From assembly GCA_003990745.1 (NCBI GenBank), contig RBNI01001177.1, forward strand, positions 1 to 23,868: a stretch of DNA of 23,868 nucleotides. Direction: 5' to 3'. Below are positions 19,754-23,868 of this stretch, in pieces. How positions within the stretch are numbered: position 1 is the stretch's first letter; every line of letters starts with the position of its first letter. The notes under the pieces are model-generated. The model did no database searches, was not told the origin of the DNA, and saw only the letters and a program-made list of their open reading frames with translations. The translations under genes were made by a program, and so were the position numbers. This DNA comes from Jimgerdemannia flammicorona (Eukaryota; Mucoromycota; Endogonomycetes; Endogonales; Endogonaceae).

Positions 19754-19764
19754 TATGAAAACTT
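19751..19764 (+). repeat. Target-site duplication, right copy
   Basis: Exact repeat of 18531-18544, directly following the A43 tail. Confidence 0.9.
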
Positions 19765-19958
19765 AATGGATTTTGATGAAACTTATCTGGAATTATTGCC
19801 AGACTCTTGCCACACCTTGCACACCAGTATAGACGAAGTGAAAACTTGAAAACATATTGCTTTTCATGAAAAGATGTCTGTGTGGCTTAGCTTGCTCTGA
19901 ATGGTTTGAGCAAAAGAAGTCTCTCTTTTGACCCTCCTTGCCTTATTCTTCTGCTCCT

Positions 19959-19960
<2 letters not shown>
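19765..19960 (-). mobile_element. Probable 5' remainder of the interrupted LINE-derived unit
   Basis: This 196-bp piece would join 18530 if the nested insertion were removed. It contains repeated GAAAAC/ACTTGAAAAC sequence and no clear coding region. It ends at the A tail of the next LINE, so its true outer boundary is unknown. Confidence 0.35.
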
Positions 19961-19997
<37 letters not shown>

Positions 19998-20352
19998 TCT
20001 CTTGGACTCCTTTATTATGAACTATCTAATACAATAACAAAGAATACAACCACTACTAATATCGTAATATATACAGAAGTAGAACCCTTCAGCTAACTCC
20101 TTCCTTTCATCTTACTCCACTATCATCTAATACCAGATGCCCTCAACTCTGCTGTATAATATCCTGCATCTTCTTTAAGGCCCCTGGCTGAAGTTGCCTC
20201 CCCTGATAACACCACCCCTGAACCACCTCCTGGATAAGCCACCTCCACTGCTCCACCATCTCTCCAATCCCCATCCATGGGTTCTGTTCAAAAATCCACC
20301 GCCAATGAACTACCATCAAGACCCAGACCCCCAAAACTCGACCTAGGCCCCC

Positions 20353-21339
20353 CTATATATCACCAATTTCCCCAACCAGCTGGCGCTTGATCACCAGACT
20401 GGCTGGATCCTCTGCTCTACATCTCTCTGGGCCCCAGTACCCTTCCAAACTCTGCCAAAACCCTTCCACACCTGGGCAGGCCCCCAGAACATATTTGGGT
20501 GTCTGAATAATCCCTCTATCTATCTCATTACACCACTCACAGATCTGACAGCCATCTACCTCCATCCAGCCTGTCCAATAGCTCAGCATTACATTACGCC
20601 TCAAGAATCGCCACCAAACCACCCAGTACTTGGGGGGCACCATCTTGTATACAGAGGCTCCCCAATTCCAAATTCGAGCCCACTCCCCGTCCTCGCCAAT
20701 ACCAGCCCTCTGCCAACCAGGTGGCCATCTCTCCAGAGGGCCAGACCTGATCCACTCCGTCACCTCACTCAGGGAGTACTCCTTCGGACTGTGGCCACCA
20801 ATGCGCAGGTCTCCCAGTCGCCACCATCTCTGCTCAGGGTTCTCACCCACCTCGATCTCTGGGCCTGCCAACCCTATGGCCAGCCAGGCCTCTACAATAT
20901 CCCATCAGAACCCTTTAAACCACAGCCTATCAATACTTCCAGTCTGAATCAAGCCCCACATATCCTTCTAGACCTCACCATGAGGGCAGAACCGGACCTT
21001 TCAATTGTCCATGGCCAGTCTGCCTCAACCTTCCTCACCAAGTTCTAACATTCGGTGCCTCCACCAACCCCAAAGCACCTTCAGTCAGCACCTGAAATAC
21101 ACCAGCCCCAGGCCTCCATCAGAAGTCCTCATCACCAAAGTTTCCCATCCAATCTGCAGATGCCTTCTATACCATATCCACCCTTCTACCATCTTCTTCA
21201 GCTGCTGCACCACCCATCCTGGAAAATCCAGATGATAATCCAGATACCACGGTTTGGACAGCCAATACACATTCAAGACTACTATCCTGCCAACCAAGGA
21301 GAAACTCCTCCCTGACCAACTTGTCAATGTACCTTCCAA
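20353..21339 (-). pseudogene. LINE ORF2 C-terminal region with zf-RVT-like motif
   Basis: The minus strand encodes a Trp-rich C-terminus containing CQICEWC, then QTPKYVLGACPGVEGFW (about 20450-20550). This matches the zf-RVT pattern of Cys-rich followed by E-[TS]-x-x-H-x-L-x-x-C-P. The expected His is Tyr here, as a CAT to TAT change would give. Upstream, 21085-21339 (SWSGRSFSLVGRIVVLNVYW) belongs to the post-RT thumb region. Such C-termini are common in L1-clade elements. A stop lies between the two pieces. Confidence 0.75.
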
Positions 21340-21342
21340 CTT

Positions 21343-22395
21343 CTAAATCAGTCTACACCACCACTCCCTTGACAGGACTGTCCTATAAACCGAGAACCAG
21401 ATATCCAGATATCTAACAGTACTCCCTGTGGCTACCAATTGTCTGAATTGTCTATGTCCCCTCAGGCTGGCACCAAGTTCCATTGTCTCACACTTGCCCC
21501 AATTCAACTTTGCCCCTGCCAGCCTCTCGTACTGTCCAACCTCTTCTTGCAGGACTACTGTATCTTCCCAACTACCCAACCCTACCACCATATTATCTGC
21601 AAAGGCACCCAACTGCCAGATCACATCTCCCATCCGCAGTCCAGAGAGTCACCCTTTCAGCCACACCAGCAAAGGCTCTAGAGAAAGTACATAAAGAAGG
21701 GGAGAGAGAGGATTCCCCTGTGGTACTCCTCGCCCCAAGGTAAACTCTGGTCTACACCATCCATTCATCATTACCGCTGCTCAGTATCCCCATACCAAGC
21801 CCATCAGTCACCCTGCCTCTATTATACCAAATCCTGCCCTCCTCAAAACAGCCTCCAGGTAACTCCACCATACTCTGTCATAGACCTTCTCTTGATCCAG
21901 AAAGACCATCTGGCCATCTACCTGTTGGCTCCTACAGCTCTCTAAAACATTCTGCACCCAAGCAGTACTATCTCTGATCTGCCTCCCCTTGACAAAGCCT
22001 CGCTGCTCTTCCCCAACAAGTGCACCAACATACTGCTGCATCCTCCCTGCTAGAATCTTTGACACCAACTTTCTATCCACGTTCAGCAGCATGATAGGTC
22101 GCCAATTATGCCACACTCATCGATCTCCCTTTTCTTTATATAGAAGAGAAACTAGCCCCAAGGAACTATTGCCAATCCAGCTACCCTCCTTCAGAACAGC
22201 ATTGGCTATCTCCACCAACCAGTCACCAAACTCAGCCTTGAACTCCTTCCAGAATTCCCAGGGCAATTCATCCTCCCCAGGAGATGAACCTGTCTGCATC
22301 TTCCTCAGAACTCCCAAAACTTCATCTAGAGACACCTCCTCCATAACCGCCTCCCCTATCTTAGGAATCACTGTTACTTGCCAACTATTCACCAT
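21343..22395 (-). pseudogene. LINE reverse transcriptase domain, catalytic site mutated
   Basis: Recognisable RT blocks read in order on the minus strand. SPGEDELPWEFW comes first, with SLLYKEKGDR after it. NWRPIMLLNVDRKLVSKIL comes next, then GEEQRGFVKGRQIRDS. VFLDQEKVYDRVWW carries the first catalytic Asp. GVPQGNPLSPLLYVLSLEP follows, then AFADNMVVG. The catalytic [YF]ADD box is FADN, with Asn at 21592-21594 from AAT where GAT would give Asp. In-frame TGA stops occur at about 22117 and before LSGLRMGD. The RT is therefore inactive in this copy. Confidence 0.9.
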
Positions 22396-22449
22396 ATTGT
22401 CACCACCCTCCCCAAGCCCAGCATCTTCAGCTTGTTCCCCTCCATCCTG

Positions 22450-22940
22450 TCAGAGAGCTCGCCATTGACCGGATACCTCCCCTAACATATCAGCAATCCC
22501 AGAGACCTCCACTCCATCTTTGCACAATACTGAGGCCCAACTATGTCGTACTCTCCTGGCCTTCAAAACACTAGACAGATATCTCATTGGCCTCTCTCCT
22601 TCTTCCAACCACCTAGCTCGCAATCTGGCCAGCAGACCATCCACTACCCTGGTCTCAGATACCCTTAAATCTGCCTGCAGCTCTGCTACCTCTAGTGCCA
22701 ACCAGTGGCATACCACTCCAGACAAGTTCCCCTTTTCCAAAAGCTTCAATTGCCATCTCTGCCCCTTCTCTACTCTTCTTTTCTTGTCCTTCTGTTCCTT
22801 TCCAGCCACATCTTCCACATCACACCAGTAGGTACTGGCCAAATGTTTGAATATACCCCACCATTCCGCTATCACCTGCCCTTCATTCCACCATCGCAAA
22901 ACTTCCTATCTCATAACTGCCACAAAGTTGTCCCTCTCCT
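22450..22940 (-). pseudogene. LINE ORF2 linker between endonuclease and RT
   Basis: A 149-codon frame at 22450-22899 contains LLARLRARWLEEGERPMRYL, the L1-type WxxEGE(R/K)xxRYF-like block that precedes the RT fingers. Upstream Trp-rich sequence (WWNEGQVIAEWW) follows the endonuclease. It is part of the same ORF2. Confidence 0.75.
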
Positions 22941-23009
22941 TCTTTCTTCTGAGTAAGGTTACATTGAGGTACCAGTGCCCCCCACTACTACTTGCTGCTT
23001 GGAATCTAC

Positions 23010-23720
23010 CATAAACCTCTACTCCCCAGTGATCAGACCAAGGGCACCAGCACACCTCAGCAGTATCCAGTACATTGCCTCAGCACTCCGCTACTAGTAC
23101 CCAATCTATTCATATCCCAACCAATGCTGTTCCAACTAGATGCCACCAGGTGAAAGGTCCCAACTTATCCCCCTGTCATTGTCGCATGCCATCCACCAAA
23201 CCTATGTCACGCTCCACCTGAAGTCATTGAGAAAGTCCAGAGGATACCGCTACTCCAGCTCCACCATCAGACCTATCTAGTGCACGATCATGCACCATAT
23301 TGAAGTCCCCCCCCAGAATGTCCAAAGCAACTACCTCCTGACCATCCTATGCCTACCATCTCTTAACCCATTGCTTTCACTCTCTGCCAACTGCAGGGAG
23401 GTAAACTGAGCCAACTGTCAACCCATCGCCTGCCCCACCCTTTAGTCTTCCCCAAATCAGTCTGTCACTATAGATCTCTATCTCCATCAGCTCGCCTTTG
23501 CCTACACCAACCAAGATGCCCACCTGCTTATTCCAACCTGCTCCACTATACCATTCTTTACTCCACATCTCATAATCTGACTCATCATAAGCCCAAACAT
23601 CCTGAAGAAATACCACATCATACCTCCTGACTTTAAGCCATCTGAAAAGCTACTATCTTTTAACACCATCCTACAATCTATTAACATTGATTGACAGTAT
23701 ACGTAAATTGTTTATCATCA
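23010..23720 (-). pseudogene. LINE apurinic-type endonuclease domain
   Basis: The minus strand shows exo/endonuclease-family blocks in order. YDVVFLQDVWA comes first, where the family usually has LQE. GILVGVGKGELMEIEIYSDR and GSVYLP follow, then GGDFNMVHDRALDRS (about 23290-23320), then LGPFTWW. The last is PWSDHWGVEVY (about 23010-23050), which carries the SDH catalytic box. In L1 elements this domain nicks target DNA to prime reverse transcription. Stops interrupt it after SSGLSQ, after DGMRQ and near GI-IDWV, all restorable by Gln or Arg codons. Confidence 0.85.
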
Positions 23721-23858
23721 TTAAGGAAATTGTTTAAAGCTCAGCTGGGACTGCCACCACCTTCTCAGCCCTTCCTCTAATGATCTCTCGCTGGTCCTCA
23801 CTAATTACCCTCCAGATTCAATCACCATTCGCACTGCTGCAGAAAAGATCCACTCTCT

Positions 23859-23868
23859 CTTTTTTTTT
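23859..23868. repeat. T run at the window end
   Basis: The sequence stops in CTCTCTC followed by a T run. Like the A27 at the other end, it looks like an assembly break in a homopolymer. Confidence 0.5.

Larger units (their letters stand above)
19961..23868 (-). mobile_element. L1-like LINE retrotransposon, ORF2 largely present, decayed
   Basis: The minus strand ends in an A33 tail (T33 at 19961-19993) preceded by AATAAAGGAGTCCAAGAGAC. Going upstream on the minus strand the order is C-terminal Cys-rich domain, reverse transcriptase, linker, and AP-type endonuclease, which is the layout of one L1-type ORF2. The frame is interrupted by stop codons and small shifts, for example TGA at the end of EKGDR near 22117. 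ORF1 and the 5' end lie beyond the window. The right-hand target-site duplication cannot be checked. Pro/Ser-rich frames on the plus strand here are complements of this coding region. Confidence 0.92.

Noticed and set aside
20630..22956. Many Pro/Ser-rich plus-strand frames
   Set aside because: They are complements of the minus-strand LINE ORF2, whose RT and endonuclease motifs are clear.

Overview
This window looks like a repeat-rich stretch of a fungal genome. The evidence is short GT-AG introns (55-160 bp), L1-like non-LTR retrotransposons with long A tails, and old LTR retroelements filled with C-to-T stop codons. The one intact-looking gene recalls lineage-restricted proteins I associate with early-diverging fungi (Mucoromycota). 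That placement is from memory and only tentative. The window starts in a run of A and ends in a run of T, so it may be a whole contig broken at homopolymers.

Layout. (1) 1-5617: a decayed LTR retroelement on the minus strand. Its 5' terminal repeat (4674-5617) has an internal deletion, its 3' terminal repeat is 36-1763, and a long Gag pseudogene runs into a dUTPase domain between them. No RT or integrase is seen. The terminal repeats themselves carry a decayed reading frame of about 365 codons. (2) 5618-6698: AT-rich and non-coding, with small repeats. (3) 6699-9294, minus strand: a gene that I reconstruct as ten exons in one continuous frame, about 497 codons. One intron holds a GC-rich minisatellite, and the 5' end overlaps a tandem duplication. 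(4) 9464-13876: ten tandem copies of a roughly 446-bp satellite with higher-order order C-A-B-A-B-C-A-B-A-C, paired palindromes and a stem-loop. (5) 13877-15241: poorly explained single-copy sequence with one exon-like remnant. (6) 15242-17238: a second copy, on the plus strand, of the same terminal repeat plus leader and Gag N-terminus, truncated. (7) 17239-17669: AT-rich decayed sequence. (8) 17670-19960: a LINE-derived unit on the minus strand, interrupted by a polyadenylated plus-strand retro-insertion with a perfect 14-bp target-site duplication. (9) 19961-23868: an L1-like LINE on the minus strand with endonuclease, RT and a C-terminal Cys-rich domain, inactivated, with its 5' end outside the window.

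The region has two base-composition compartments. Reading from the left I found no CpG dinucleotide before about 6182, and only two between 15242 and 17669. The gene and satellite are CpG-bearing, and satellite copies differ mostly by CpG to TpG/CpA changes. This points to cytosine methylation and deamination (RIP-like in the LTR elements) acting unevenly. Nothing here forms an operon or pathway; the elements share only a location. The points most worth follow-up are the Gag-dUTPase fusion, the reading frame inside the terminal repeats, and the ordered palindrome-bearing satellite.
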